Virus record (IMG/VR): IMGVR_UViG_3300025138_009150
Span: 1 to 21,551 of that record
DNA length: 21,551 bases
DNA from: a virus
Reading direction: 5' to 3' (one strand)
In this document: positions 1 through 8,099 of the stretch, piece by piece
Numbering within the stretch: position 1 is the first letter of the stretch
Layout: every line of letters starts with the position of its first letter
Translations under genes and position numbers: made by a program
Notes under the pieces: model-generated
The model's database searches: none
What the model saw: the letters and a program-made list of their open reading frames with translations, nothing else
What the model was told of the DNA's origin: nothing

Positions 1-2
1 CA

Positions 3-680
3 TTGGGTGGGGCTAAGGATGCTAAACATTCTACTGTTGTTCCTGTAATTAGAATTCCAAAAGAAGTTCATGAACAATATACGAATGATGAACTTAAAGG
101 TGTTAGTAATCTACAAAACAAAAGACCCGACATCATCAAAAAAGCAATGGATGTTGATGATGCTGTTAAGTATATAGTAGGTGTTTATGCAAATGGTACT
201 CCACATGATTCAAATGGAAACAAAGAGTATTTAGAACTTTGTGGTTTTACCAAAAGAAGAATCACTACAATTCTTAAAAAAGCAAAAGTCGAAATTGATA
301 AGAACAATTTGGCTTTGGCTAACAAACTTTGGATTGATTATACCGATAAAGTTCACAGCAAAACAAAAGATGTAACAATCGAAGGATTTAGAGATAGTAA
401 TACAATTTCAATGGGTTACAGTTCAGCTATGTTTAAGTGGGATAATATTTTTAATACTATATTTGCTCACACCGAATACAATGAAAAGACTAAAACATAT
501 GAACCCACTAAAACCAATGTAATGATTACGGTATATCATCCTAATCCAGAAGCTGAAGAGAATTGGAAAATGGTTCATCAACCTGATGCACTTCGTAAGT
601 TGAAATATTACCTATCACCATTGGGTTATACATTTAAAATACATGAGATGGTTTCAACAATGGTAAATAAATTGGACTAG
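3..680 (+). CDS. Unknown protein, 5' end outside window
   Basis: The reading frame is open from the first complete codon. The only possible initiator near the edge is a TTG at position 3, so the true start probably lies upstream and this is a C-terminal part of at least 225 residues. I do not recognise the family. The sequence is hydrophilic, with no signal peptide or membrane segment. It has a lysine-rich stretch near residues 84-100 (ITTILKKAKVEIDKNN) that could form a helix, and an aromatic, charged C-terminal half. Its stop is one base before the next ATG, so it is co-transcribed with the glycosyltransferase-like gene and the polymerase. A role in phage DNA metabolism is suggested only by that location. 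Confidence 0.6.
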   Translation: MGGAKDAKHSTVVPVIRIPKEVHEQYTNDELKGVSNLQNKRPDIIKKAMDVDDAVKYIVGVYANGTPHDSNGNKEYLELCGFTKRRITTILKKAKVEIDKNNLALANKLWIDYTDKVHSKTKDVTIEGFRDSNTISMGYSSAMFKWDNIFNTIFAHTEYNEKTKTYEPTKTNVMITVYHPNPEAEENWKMVHQPDALRKLKYYLSPLGYTFKIHEMVSTMVNKLD

Positions 681-681
681 T

Positions 682-1812
682 ATGAGTTTTTGGGAAGTAA
701 AAGTAGATTATAAGGATTCAAGAAAAGTTCTTGTTATCCCAAATATTACAAATGCAAGTAATATAGAAAAGGATAGTTTTGTGGATGTATTATACAACCA
801 CATTATTGCTCTAGATAAAGTTGGGCAATATTTCTTTAATGTTATATTACCAAAACCCGTTAGAAAACTAAACTTAGAAAATGTAAAACAACACATCGCA
901 CCATTTAGTGGTGATATGATGAATCAGAGAGCATTTCCTCCATTAGATTTAATTAAAATAATGAAGGATACTGAATATGACGTTATTTTATCGCATTTAC
1001 CAGATTGGGTTCAAACCGGGCGTTATAAAAACTCTATTTCTACTAAAATAATCGGATATTGTCATTGGTGGGAATCAAAAACTGCTAATGGGATTGATAG
1101 AAGACCAGGTAAAGCTAAATGGTTATGGTTACCAATAGAATTATTAGGTGTACATCAGATGGATACTTGTTATGTTAATACACAAGACCAAAAGAGTAGA
1201 ATTTTAGAACAAGCAAAAGATATATTCAATGATGAGTTTATAAAAGAGTTGGATAATATTCTTGTTGTTTGGAATTTAGGGTTACCTAATAAACTAATAG
1301 TTAAAAAACCATCAACTCAAAAAAGAAAGGTTATTGTATTTAATCATCGAGCAGCTGCATATAAAGGATATCCTAAGTTTTTAGAATTAATGAGGGAATA
1401 TCGTAAAAGAAGAAATGATTTTGTAGTATGGGTTCCTCAGTTAAATGGTCAATCACCTGAAAGTTGGATAGATAACTCAAAAGCACCAAAGCATGAATAT
1501 TACCAAAGATTACAAGATACTATGGTTGGTATTCAAATGAGACAAACAAACTATGGTTGGAGTGTAAGTGGTACTGATTGTATGATGAATGGTACTCCTA
1601 TGGTTTGGCAAGAATCAGATTGTTATAGAGAAATAGACCCTAATGGTTTATTTTGGAACAAAAAGGTTGATTTCTTTAATATTTTAGATAAGATATTAGA
1701 TAATGATGATTATCGAAATGAATTGGAAATAAAAGCTATTGAAAGAGCTCATGAACTTTCTACAAACGAAGATAAAATGATAAAAGAACTACATAAAAAT
1801 CTTAGTAATTAA
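682..1812 (+). CDS. GT-B-like glycosyltransferase in the replication module
   Basis: This 376-residue protein has the layout of a GT-B glycosyltransferase. The N-terminal half is Rossmann-like (KVLVIPNI at 15-22, YDVILSHL at 99-106). The C-terminal half begins with VIVFNHRAAAYKGYPKFLEL at about 217-236, like the GT4 'hR...KG' segment. It also has a YGWSVSGTDCMMNGTPMVW stretch at 291-309, like the donor-binding region in which GT4 enzymes read ExFGxxxxEAxxxGxPvi; the usual first glutamate is not obvious. Length is close to the T4 DNA glucosyltransferases (about 350-400 residues), but I see no clear signature of either. The stop overlaps the polymerase start (TAATG), and the other glycosyltransferases lie more than 7 kb away. 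That context makes a DNA-base substrate conceivable; this is inference. A glycan acceptor remains equally possible. Confidence 0.6.
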   Translation: MSFWEVKVDYKDSRKVLVIPNITNASNIEKDSFVDVLYNHIIALDKVGQYFFNVILPKPVRKLNLENVKQHIAPFSGDMMNQRAFPPLDLIKIMKDTEYDVILSHLPDWVQTGRYKNSISTKIIGYCHWWESKTANGIDRRPGKAKWLWLPIELLGVHQMDTCYVNTQDQKSRILEQAKDIFNDEFIKELDNILVVWNLGLPNKLIVKKPSTQKRKVIVFNHRAAAYKGYPKFLELMREYRKRRNDFVVWVPQLNGQSPESWIDNSKAPKHEYYQRLQDTMVGIQMRQTNYGWSVSGTDCMMNGTPMVWQESDCYREIDPNGLFWNKKVDFFNILDKILDNDDYRNELEIKAIERAHELSTNEDKMIKELHKNLSN

Positions 1813-4334
1813 TGTATAAAAACGCATACTACCAACGAGAAAAGAACCTCGTTCACATTTGGGATGATAAACAAGGTTATAGAGCATTTCCTTATACTCG
1901 ATACGCTTATGAAAAAGCTGCTAATGGAACTTTTACTACTTTATATGGTGATAAGGTAAGTAAGATTTACAAATTTAAAGGAGATGATCCTGATTTATTC
2001 GAAAGTGATGTACCCGAAACTACAAGAGTTTTAGTAGATACTTATACTGATTCAGATTTACCATCAGAAGGACACGTTATCCTTACATATGATATTGAGT
2101 GTGAAATGGAGAGTGGGTTACCTAATCCAGAAGAAGCTACTAATGAGTTAACTTCAATTGCACTTCATGATTCCGCTACTAAACAATATTGGGTATTGGT
2201 AATGGATAAAGCTGGTGAGATGTTGGAAAAAACAACCGAATCAGCTATTGTACTTCCTTTCAGAACAGAAGAGGATATGTTAATGAAATATTTGGAGTTA
2301 TATGAGATGATAAATCCATCTATTGTAACTGGTTGGAATATCGATTACTTTGATACACCAATGTTGTACAATCGTATTAAAAGATTATTAGGTAAAAGAC
2401 ACGCTAATAGATTATCACCAATTGGTGAGTGTTTTTGGTCACCTTATCGTAAGAGATACTTTATGGCTGGTGTATCTTATTTAGATTACCTTTCACTTTA
2501 TAAAAACTTTACATATTCAGAATTAGATTCATATAGATTAGATTCTATTGCACAAAAAGAATTGGGTAGAGGTAAGATTGAATATGATGGAAACTTAGAT
2601 ATTCTTTTTAAAGAGGATATTGAAAAGTTTATTGAATATAACTTAGTGGATGTTGAGTTAGTTGTTGAATTTGATAGAAAACTACAATTCATTGATACTG
2701 CTAGAGGTATTTGTCACGCTGGACACGTTCCATATGAAGATTTTGTATATTCATCAAAATATTTAGAAGGAGCACTTTTAACTTATTTAAAACGAAAGAG
2801 TATCATAGCGCCTAACAAACCTGCTGATAGAAGAGAACGAATGGAAGCTCTTAAAGAAAATAAGCAAGAGAAGTTTATAGGAGCTTATGTAAAAGCACCA
2901 ATCGTTGGTAAGTATGATTGGATATATGATTTGGATTTAACATCTCTATACCCATCTATTATTATGACAATTAATATTTCACCTGAAACAAAGATGGGTA
3001 AGATTACTGATTGGAGTGCTGAGGATTTCGTAAAAGGTAAGAGAGATACTTGGGAAATTAATGGAGATACAATAACACAGGATAACTTAAAACTATTTTT
3101 TGAAAGAAGTAAGTTCTCAGTAGCATCAAATGGTGTTTTATATAGAACCGATAAAGTTGGTTGTATTCCTGATATATTAGACCATTGGTTTTCACAAAGA
3201 GTAGAGTTTAGAAAGTTGGAAAAGAAATATGGTGATAGTGGAGATAAGGAAAAGTATGCATTCTATAAGAAGAGACAGTTAGTACAAAAGATTCTTCTAA
3301 ACTCATTATATGGAGTATTAGGATTACCAGCATTCCGATTCTATGATGTGGATAACGCTACGGCAGTAACAACAACAGGTCAAACTGTGATTAAATCAAC
3401 TGCTGATATGACTAACATCAAATATAATAAAGAGTTGGAAACACCTGATGCTGATTCTAACATTTATATTGATACGGATTCGGTATTCTTTTCAGCAGCT
3501 CCCTTAATGGATAAGAGAATTCCTAATTGGAGAGATAATAACCAAGAAACAATAGCTGGGTTTGTAAATGATATAGCTGGTGAAGTACAAGATTATCTAA
3601 ATGATTTTTATGATATCCTTGCTAAAAAGGTATTCAATGTAGATAAGGATAATCATAGATTTGAAATTAAAAAAGAATACGTTTCAAAAGCTGGTATTTG
3701 GATTGCTAAGAAACGTTACGCACAATGGATTATATCTGATAATGGTGTACCATGTGATAGATTGGATGTAAAGGGATTGGATGTAGTACGTTCATCATAC
3801 CCAGCAGCATTTAGGAAATTTATGAGTGAAATACTTATTGAAATTCTTAGAGGTGATACCGAAGAACAATTAACAAATAGAGTTTACGATTTCAAAAATG
3901 ATTTGGTAAATATGGATGTTGTTAAGATAGCTAAAGCAGGTGGAGTAAAAAACTTATCAAAGTACATGCCTAAGAAGAGAGACCAAACGGCAATGTTTCA
4001 ATTCATTAGTGGTACACCAGCACACGTTAAAGCATCAATTGCATATAATCAATTGTTAAAACACTATAAAGTTCAAAATCAATATGAACCTTTAAAGGGT
4101 GGTGATAAAATAAAGTGGGTATATCTAAAACAAAATCCGTTTGGATTAGATGCAGTAGCTATGAATGGTTACAATGACCCACCACAAATTATGGAGTTAA
4201 TTAAAACATATATTAACTATGATAAAATCTTCGAAAGAGAACTTCTAAAAAAATTAGAAGATTTCTACGGAGCATTGGGATGGGGAGAAGTTCTATCATC
4301 CAAAAAGACAGCTGAAAAGTTTTTCTCTTTTTAG
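1812..4334 (+). CDS. 43: Family B DNA polymerase with 3'-5' exonuclease, T4 gp43-like
   Basis: This is the phage replicative polymerase, 840 residues against 898 in T4. All exonuclease and polymerase motifs are present: Exo I (YDIECE, D94/E96), Exo II (WNIDYFD, 175-181), Exo III (YNLVD, 276-280), motif A (DLDLTSLYPS, 373-382), motif B (K-x-x-x-NSLYG, ending at 501), motif C (YIDTDS, 552-557) and a KxY-type KKRY at 633-636. Proofreading and polymerisation should therefore both be active. The extreme C-terminus, KKTAEKFFSF, resembles the clamp-binding tail of T4/RB69 polymerase, which suggests tethering to the clamp encoded next door. The ATG overlaps the upstream stop (TAATG). Unlike T4, the gene precedes the clamp gene, and no regA-like repressor gene lies beside it. 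Confidence 0.95.
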   Translation: MYKNAYYQREKNLVHIWDDKQGYRAFPYTRYAYEKAANGTFTTLYGDKVSKIYKFKGDDPDLFESDVPETTRVLVDTYTDSDLPSEGHVILTYDIECEMESGLPNPEEATNELTSIALHDSATKQYWVLVMDKAGEMLEKTTESAIVLPFRTEEDMLMKYLELYEMINPSIVTGWNIDYFDTPMLYNRIKRLLGKRHANRLSPIGECFWSPYRKRYFMAGVSYLDYLSLYKNFTYSELDSYRLDSIAQKELGRGKIEYDGNLDILFKEDIEKFIEYNLVDVELVVEFDRKLQFIDTARGICHAGHVPYEDFVYSSKYLEGALLTYLKRKSIIAPNKPADRRERMEALKENKQEKFIGAYVKAPIVGKYDWIYDLDLTSLYPSIIMTINISPETKMGKITDWSAEDFVKGKRDTWEINGDTITQDNLKLFFERSKFSVASNGVLYRTDKVGCIPDILDHWFSQRVEFRKLEKKYGDSGDKEKYAFYKKRQLVQKILLNSLYGVLGLPAFRFYDVDNATAVTTTGQTVIKSTADMTNIKYNKELETPDADSNIYIDTDSVFFSAAPLMDKRIPNWRDNNQETIAGFVNDIAGEVQDYLNDFYDILAKKVFNVDKDNHRFEIKKEYVSKAGIWIAKKRYAQWIISDNGVPCDRLDVKGLDVVRSSYPAAFRKFMSEILIEILRGDTEEQLTNRVYDFKNDLVNMDVVKIAKAGGVKNLSKYMPKKRDQTAMFQFISGTPAHVKASIAYNQLLKHYKVQNQYEPLKGGDKIKWVYLKQNPFGLDAVAMNGYNDPPQIMELIKTYINYDKIFERELLKKLEDFYGALGWGEVLSSKKTAEKFFSF

Positions 4335-4366
4335 TTGTATAATTAAAAATAAATTCGTATATTAGT
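4334..4366 (+). promoter_or_regulatory. Bacteroidota-type promoter for the clamp gene
   Basis: The 63-base gap before the clamp gene contains TATATTAG (4358-4365), one mismatch from TAnnTTTG. It is preceded 20 bases upstream by GTTG (4334-4337), one mismatch from the -33 TTTG box. The surrounding text TTCGTATATTAGTAAAACAA is almost identical to the stronger site upstream of the nuclease gene at 8088-8107 (TTCGTATATTTGTATAACAA), so the two sites look like copies of one phage promoter motif. No terminator hairpin precedes it, so transcription from the polymerase gene may also read through. Confidence 0.55.
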
Positions 4367-4397
4367 AAAACAATAAAATAAATCTTAAAAGTAAATT

Positions 4398-5093
4398 ATG
4401 GAAAAAGTAAAATTAGATGGTTTCATCAATAGATACAATCTCGGTGGAGAGGTTGAATCAGTAATGGTTAAATCTGAAGGTTCTAATCTTTCGGTTAGAA
4501 TGATATCAGATGATAAAACTCTTTTAGGAGATGTAACAGTAACAGGTTCAGATTTCCCAGAAGGAGAATTTGGAATCTACACTACATCTCAATTAAAGGG
4601 ATTATTAAGTGTATTAGATAATACAATAAAAGTAGAAGAAGTAACTGGTGCACTAAAGTTCTCAGATAAAGGAACTAAAATGCAGTATATGTTAGCAGCA
4701 CCTTCAGTTATCCCAGCGGTACCTGATTTAAAAGCTCTACCTCCATTCAATGTAGATATTACATTAGATAATGAGTTTGTAAACAAATTCATCAAATCTA
4801 AGGGAGCATTAGCAGATGCTGATACATTTACATTCACTTGTAAAAATGGTAAAGGAGAAATTATCTTAGGATATTCTTCAATTAATTCAAACCGAATTTC
4901 AATCACTGTTGATTGTAAGTGTGAAGGAGATGTAGAACCAATAGCATTCTCATCTAAGTATTTGAAAGCTATTTTGTTATCAAATAAAGGTTCATCAACT
5001 TCATCTCTACAAATTTCTTCACAAGGATTATCTAAGGTATCATTTACCGAAGGAGAGTATGTAAGTAATTATTTTCTAGTAGAGATAAAATAA
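4398..5093 (+). CDS. 45: Sliding clamp, T4 gp45-like
   Basis: At 231 residues this matches the T4 clamp (228). It has the two-domain, strand-rich, acidic composition of trimeric phage clamps: an N-terminal domain (1 to about 110, with LSVRMISDDKTLLGDV) and a second domain starting at PPFNVDITLDNEFVNKFI (about 115-132) and ending in a strand-rich tail (VSNYFLVEIK). The clamp encircles DNA and holds the polymerase on it; in T4 it is also the coactivator of late transcription together with gp33 and gp55. The identification rests on length, overall pattern and position between the polymerase and the clamp loader, because clamps have no short catalytic motif. It has its own promoter-like site upstream, as expected for a protein needed in quantity. 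Confidence 0.85.
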   Translation: MEKVKLDGFINRYNLGGEVESVMVKSEGSNLSVRMISDDKTLLGDVTVTGSDFPEGEFGIYTTSQLKGLLSVLDNTIKVEEVTGALKFSDKGTKMQYMLAAPSVIPAVPDLKALPPFNVDITLDNEFVNKFIKSKGALADADTFTFTCKNGKGEIILGYSSINSNRISITVDCKCEGDVEPIAFSSKYLKAILLSNKGSSTSSLQISSQGLSKVSFTEGEYVSNYFLVEIK

Positions 5094-5115
5094 TAACCAT
5101 TAAAAAAGAAACTAT

Positions 5116-6333
5116 ATGAGTTTTTGGGATACCGAACCAGCAAAGCCAGAATTTATATTCGAAGATGAGAAAAGAAAACTTATCGAGAATATGAACTACC
5201 TTATGACAATGAGTGTAGAAGAACAAACATTGTATAAGAAATGGGTTGAGCTGCAGGAATCTAATATGATTAGAGATAAATCCCAAATTGCTACTCTTTA
5301 TGATATGCAATGGAAACCAACTGATATCAATAATAAGGAACTAACAATAAAAGAAATTGAAGAGTTAGACCCTTATGTTGAAATCGTAGAGGATAAAGAT
5401 GAAGCTACAAAGTGGACTCTTTTAAGAAAGATGATTCATACTATGAGTTGGACAGCTAATCCTGGTCGAAATGTTAAGTTGTTTCTTAAAGATAAAAAGA
5501 GTGGTAAACTTTTAGGTTTAGTATCATTAGCATCTGATGTTACTTCAATGGGTGTACGAGATAAGTACATTGGTTGGACTAAAGAAGATAAATTCGTAAA
5601 GGGTAAGTTAAATTTCACTACTATCGCATCCACTATTGTTTGTACCCAACCTTTAGGTTACAATTTCTTAGGTGGTAAGTTGACAGCAATGATGACTACC
5701 CTTCCAGAAGTACGAGAGTACTGGAAAAAGAAGTATGGGCAAACATTGATAGCTGTTGGAACTACTTCCCTTTATGGAATTCATTCCCAATATAACGGAA
5801 TCCCTCACTTTAAAACGTTGGGGGAATCCGCTGGGAAAATATCTTTAAAACCTGATGATGAATTCTATGACCCTTGGCATCAATGGATTAAGGAGAATAG
5901 AGCTGATTGGTATGAAAAGGCTATTACTAATGAAAGAATCAGAAATGGTGCTAATATGGGAACTGGTAAGGGTGCTAGTGGACCTGTAAGCGGTATCAAA
6001 CAAAAGATTCTATCACAAATCTTCAAAGAATGTGGAATCAAACAATCAGAATACCATCATGGTTTTAAACGAGGAGTTTATTTAGCAATGATGTATGAGA
6101 ATGGACCTGAGTTCTTACGTTCAGAAATTGAAGAGGAGCAATTAGTAATGAAAAAGAAATTCGTAGATGGTCAATCAAACATCAACAATTGGTGGAAAAG
6201 ACAGGCAATCAAACGATATTCAAAGTTACATGATAATGGTAAGTTAAAACCTGAAGATTTATTCTATATCGATGGTATAGGAATGAGTTGGGAAACTTTC
6301 AAAGAAAGTAGGTTAAAAGAAGTAGGTAGATAA
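5116..6333 (+). CDS. DUF4338 (DruA-like) domain protein
   Basis: This 405-residue protein matches my recollection of the DUF4338 family, best known from DruA of the Druantia anti-phage system. The characteristic run is GLVSLASDVTSMGVRDKYIGW at 134-154 (the 'GlisfssaaL..RD..IGW' core). It is followed by PLGYNFLGGKLTAMM at 179-193, W203/YG208 and TTSLYGIHSQYN at 216-227. The C-terminal third is basic and helical (KRGVYLAMMYENG, WWKRQAIKRYSK). No catalytic mechanism is known to me. It lies between the clamp and clamp-loader genes with gaps of about 20 bases, so a role in replication or replication-linked repair is more likely than defence; this is inference from position. Its N-terminus, MSFWD, resembles those of the proteins encoded at 682 and 6352. 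No close T4 equivalent is known to me. Confidence 0.65.
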   Translation: MSFWDTEPAKPEFIFEDEKRKLIENMNYLMTMSVEEQTLYKKWVELQESNMIRDKSQIATLYDMQWKPTDINNKELTIKEIEELDPYVEIVEDKDEATKWTLLRKMIHTMSWTANPGRNVKLFLKDKKSGKLLGLVSLASDVTSMGVRDKYIGWTKEDKFVKGKLNFTTIASTIVCTQPLGYNFLGGKLTAMMTTLPEVREYWKKKYGQTLIAVGTTSLYGIHSQYNGIPHFKTLGESAGKISLKPDDEFYDPWHQWIKENRADWYEKAITNERIRNGANMGTGKGASGPVSGIKQKILSQIFKECGIKQSEYHHGFKRGVYLAMMYENGPEFLRSEIEEEQLVMKKKFVDGQSNINNWWKRQAIKRYSKLHDNGKLKPEDLFYIDGIGMSWETFKESRLKEVGR

Positions 6334-6351
6334 TATAACAAAAAAAGAAAT

Positions 6352-7299
6352 ATGGCATTTTTCGAAGATACACACGAAGAACAAAAAGATAATAGTTTAT
6401 GGGTGGAGAGTTACCGTCCAACTACATTAGAAAACTATGTAGGTAATGAGCATCTTAAAACTAAGGTTGCTGGATATTTAGAAGCTGGTGATGTACCACA
6501 TTTATTATTATATGGTAGAGCTGGTACTGGTAAAACAACTCTTGCTAAACTAATTGTAAAACAAATGGATTGTGATTATATGGTAATCAATGCATCTGAT
6601 GAAAACAATGTAGAAACTGTAAGAAATAAAGTAAAAGGATTCGCATCATCGATGGGATTCAAAAAATATAAGATTATTATCTTAGATGAGTTTGATTACA
6701 TGTCTCAGAATGCACAAGCTATTTTGAGAAACTTAATGGAAACATTCTCACAACATTGTAGATTTATCTTAACTTGTAATTATGTTGAAAAAGTAATTGA
6801 CCCTATTCAGAGTAGATGTCAAACTTTCCAAATAATACCTCCAACTAAAAAAGATGTAGCAGTTCAAATATCAAAGATTTTAAGTAGTGAAGAAGTAACA
6901 TTCCAACCAAAAGACTTAGTTCCAATTATTGATGCTGGTTATCCTGATATTAGAAAGATTATCAATACCTGTCAATTAAACTCTATAAAAGGTGAGTTGA
7001 AAGTAGATACTCAGAATCTATTAGAGAATGATTATAAAATCAAAGTATTGGATATTCTTAAATCAAAGGATGATAAGAGAAATAAATATGTGAATATGAG
7101 ACAAGCTATTATTGATAGTAGGGTAACTGATTTCTCAGAACTATTTACATTATTATATGAAAAAGTAGATGAGTATGCACCATCAAATACGGCAAACGTA
7201 GTTATTGCAATATCTGAAGGACAAAGTAAACACTTTAATGCTATTGATAAAGAAATACCAACTGCAGCAACATTAATCGAAATATTAAATTTAATTTAA
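6352..7299 (+). CDS. 44: Clamp-loader large subunit (AAA+ ATPase), T4 gp44-like
   Basis: This is the RFC-small-subunit-type ATPase that opens and loads the clamp, 315 residues against 319 in T4. Visible motifs are the RFC box (WVESYRPTTLENYVG, 17-31), Walker A (GRAGTGKTT, 55-63), Walker B/DEAD-like (IIILDEFD, 108-115), sensor 1 (LTCNYVEK, about 140-147) and the SRC box with its arginine finger (154-156). A DIRKII segment near residue 205 fits sensor 2. Compared with T4 it has about 15 additional N-terminal residues beginning MAFFED. The start is supported by an A-rich leader and by the complete RFC box downstream. It should assemble with the small subunit encoded at 7608. Confidence 0.93.
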   Translation: MAFFEDTHEEQKDNSLWVESYRPTTLENYVGNEHLKTKVAGYLEAGDVPHLLLYGRAGTGKTTLAKLIVKQMDCDYMVINASDENNVETVRNKVKGFASSMGFKKYKIIILDEFDYMSQNAQAILRNLMETFSQHCRFILTCNYVEKVIDPIQSRCQTFQIIPPTKKDVAVQISKILSSEEVTFQPKDLVPIIDAGYPDIRKIINTCQLNSIKGELKVDTQNLLENDYKIKVLDILKSKDDKRNKYVNMRQAIIDSRVTDFSELFTLLYEKVDEYAPSNTANVVIAISEGQSKHFNAIDKEIPTAATLIEILNLI

Positions 7300-7300
7300 G

Positions 7301-7615
7301 ATGGCAAAAATAGTAGGAATTGGTGGTAATAAACCACAAAAAGCATCAGAGCAACCAACGCAAGGTGGGGGACCTAAAATAGATTTAGGTAAATCAAATC
7401 CTGTAATTTGTTCACATTGTGGATATGATGTATTCATAGATGGTTCTAAATTTAGAAAGATATCTAAGTTAGTAGCTGGAACTGCTCAAGATGTAGTAGT
7501 ACCAATAGAAGTTTTACTTTGTGGGAATTGTGGTGAGATATGTGAGGAGTTACTATCACCACAACTAGCAGTATTAGAAGAATTGGATAGAAAAAAAGCA
7601 GAAGGTAATGCCTAA
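7301..7615 (+). CDS. Small zinc-ribbon protein
   Basis: This 104-residue protein has two CxxC knuckles, C37-x2-C40 (ICSHCGYD) and C74-x2-C77 (LCGNCGEI), separated by 33 residues rich in strand-forming sequence, which fits a zinc ribbon. The first 30 residues are low in complexity (Gly, Gln, Pro, Lys) and probably disordered. The tail is charged and helical. The gene begins one base after the gp44 stop and overlaps the gp62-like gene by 8 bases, so its product is made together with the clamp-loader subunits. It could bind nucleic acid or bridge replication and transcription proteins. I do not recognise a named family, and T4 has no counterpart between genes 44 and 62. Confidence 0.7.
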   Translation: MAKIVGIGGNKPQKASEQPTQGGGPKIDLGKSNPVICSHCGYDVFIDGSKFRKISKLVAGTAQDVVVPIEVLLCGNCGEICEELLSPQLAVLEELDRKKAEGNA

Positions 7616-8057
7616 ATCATTATTTGACCACGTTAAGGCAATAACAAACGAACAAAATCCTAAATATTTTGATACGTTAGAAGAGGCTGATAAAAAGACT
7701 TGGAGTAACTATATGTTATTACGATTTCTATCTATGAAATATGAGTGGATTGAAACAATAGCAGCTGTTCAACCATATCTACAAGAAGTTCCTCCTAAAG
7801 CATTTTATCTTGCTATGATTGATTTACTTCCAAAAGGTAGACACTTTATGAAGTATATGAAACCCAAAGGAGCTGATAAGTATGAGAAGTGGTTAGTAGA
7901 ATTAATATCTAAACATTATCAATCCTCTAAGTTGGAAGCAGAAGATTATCTAAAGATTCTTTATGCTAGTAGAACCGGTAAAGAACGGATAAAACAATTA
8001 TCAGAAGATTATGGTACTGACCCTAAGATAATAAAAAAGTTAAAATTGAAAATATAA
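7608..8057 (+). CDS. 62: Clamp-loader small subunit, T4 gp62-like
   Basis: At 149 residues it is shorter than T4 gp62 (187) but shares recognisable blocks with it as I recall that sequence. LPKGRHFMKYMK (about 74-85) corresponds to the T4 'VPRGKRYGKWAK' segment. LISKHYQSSKLEAEDYLKIL (about 97-116) corresponds to 'LLAKRYQ...INYKSIL', and both are followed by a lysine-rich C-terminus. In T4 one gp62 joins four gp44 subunits to form the clamp loader. Position after the gp44-like gene supports this. It overlaps the zinc-ribbon gene by 8 bases and is the last gene before a strong terminator. Confidence 0.75.
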   Translation: MPKSLFDHVKAITNEQNPKYFDTLEEADKKTWSNYMLLRFLSMKYEWIETIAAVQPYLQEVPPKAFYLAMIDLLPKGRHFMKYMKPKGADKYEKWLVELISKHYQSSKLEAEDYLKILYASRTGKERIKQLSEDYGTDPKIIKKLKLKI

Positions 8058-8062
8058 TTGAT

Positions 8063-8089
8063 AAAAGTTTGGTAATCCCAAACTTTTTT
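8063..8089 (+). terminator. Rho-independent terminator closing the replication module
   Basis: A perfect 10-bp stem (AAAAGTTTGG at 8063-8072 with CCAAACTTTT at 8078-8087) has a 5-base loop, TAATC. The run of T residues extends to 8089. It lies six bases after the stop of the gp62-like gene and should end transcription of the replication genes. The left arm contains TTTG (8068-8071), which also serves as the -33 box of the next promoter. Confidence 0.85.
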
Positions 8090-8099
8090 CGTATATTTG
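8068..8099 (+). promoter_or_regulatory. Bacteroidota-type promoter for the nuclease gene
   Basis: TTTG (8068-8071), a 20-base spacer and TATATTTG (8092-8099) match the Bacteroidota primary sigma-factor consensus TTTG-N19/20-TAnnTTTG without mismatch. Transcription would start near 8103-8105, giving a leader of about 14 bases before the ATG at 8118. The -33 box lies inside the terminator stem, so the two elements overlap. Confidence 0.75.

Noticed and set aside
4299-4334. Possible terminator at the end of the polymerase gene (AAAAAGA ... TCTTTTT)
   Set aside because: The arms are almost only A/T, the pairing is weak and it lies inside coding sequence; no GC-rich stem is present.
4589-4906. 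Reverse-strand open frame of 105 codons inside the clamp gene
   Set aside because: It lies wholly antisense to a well-supported gene, its translation has no recognisable domain, and every other gene is on the + strand.
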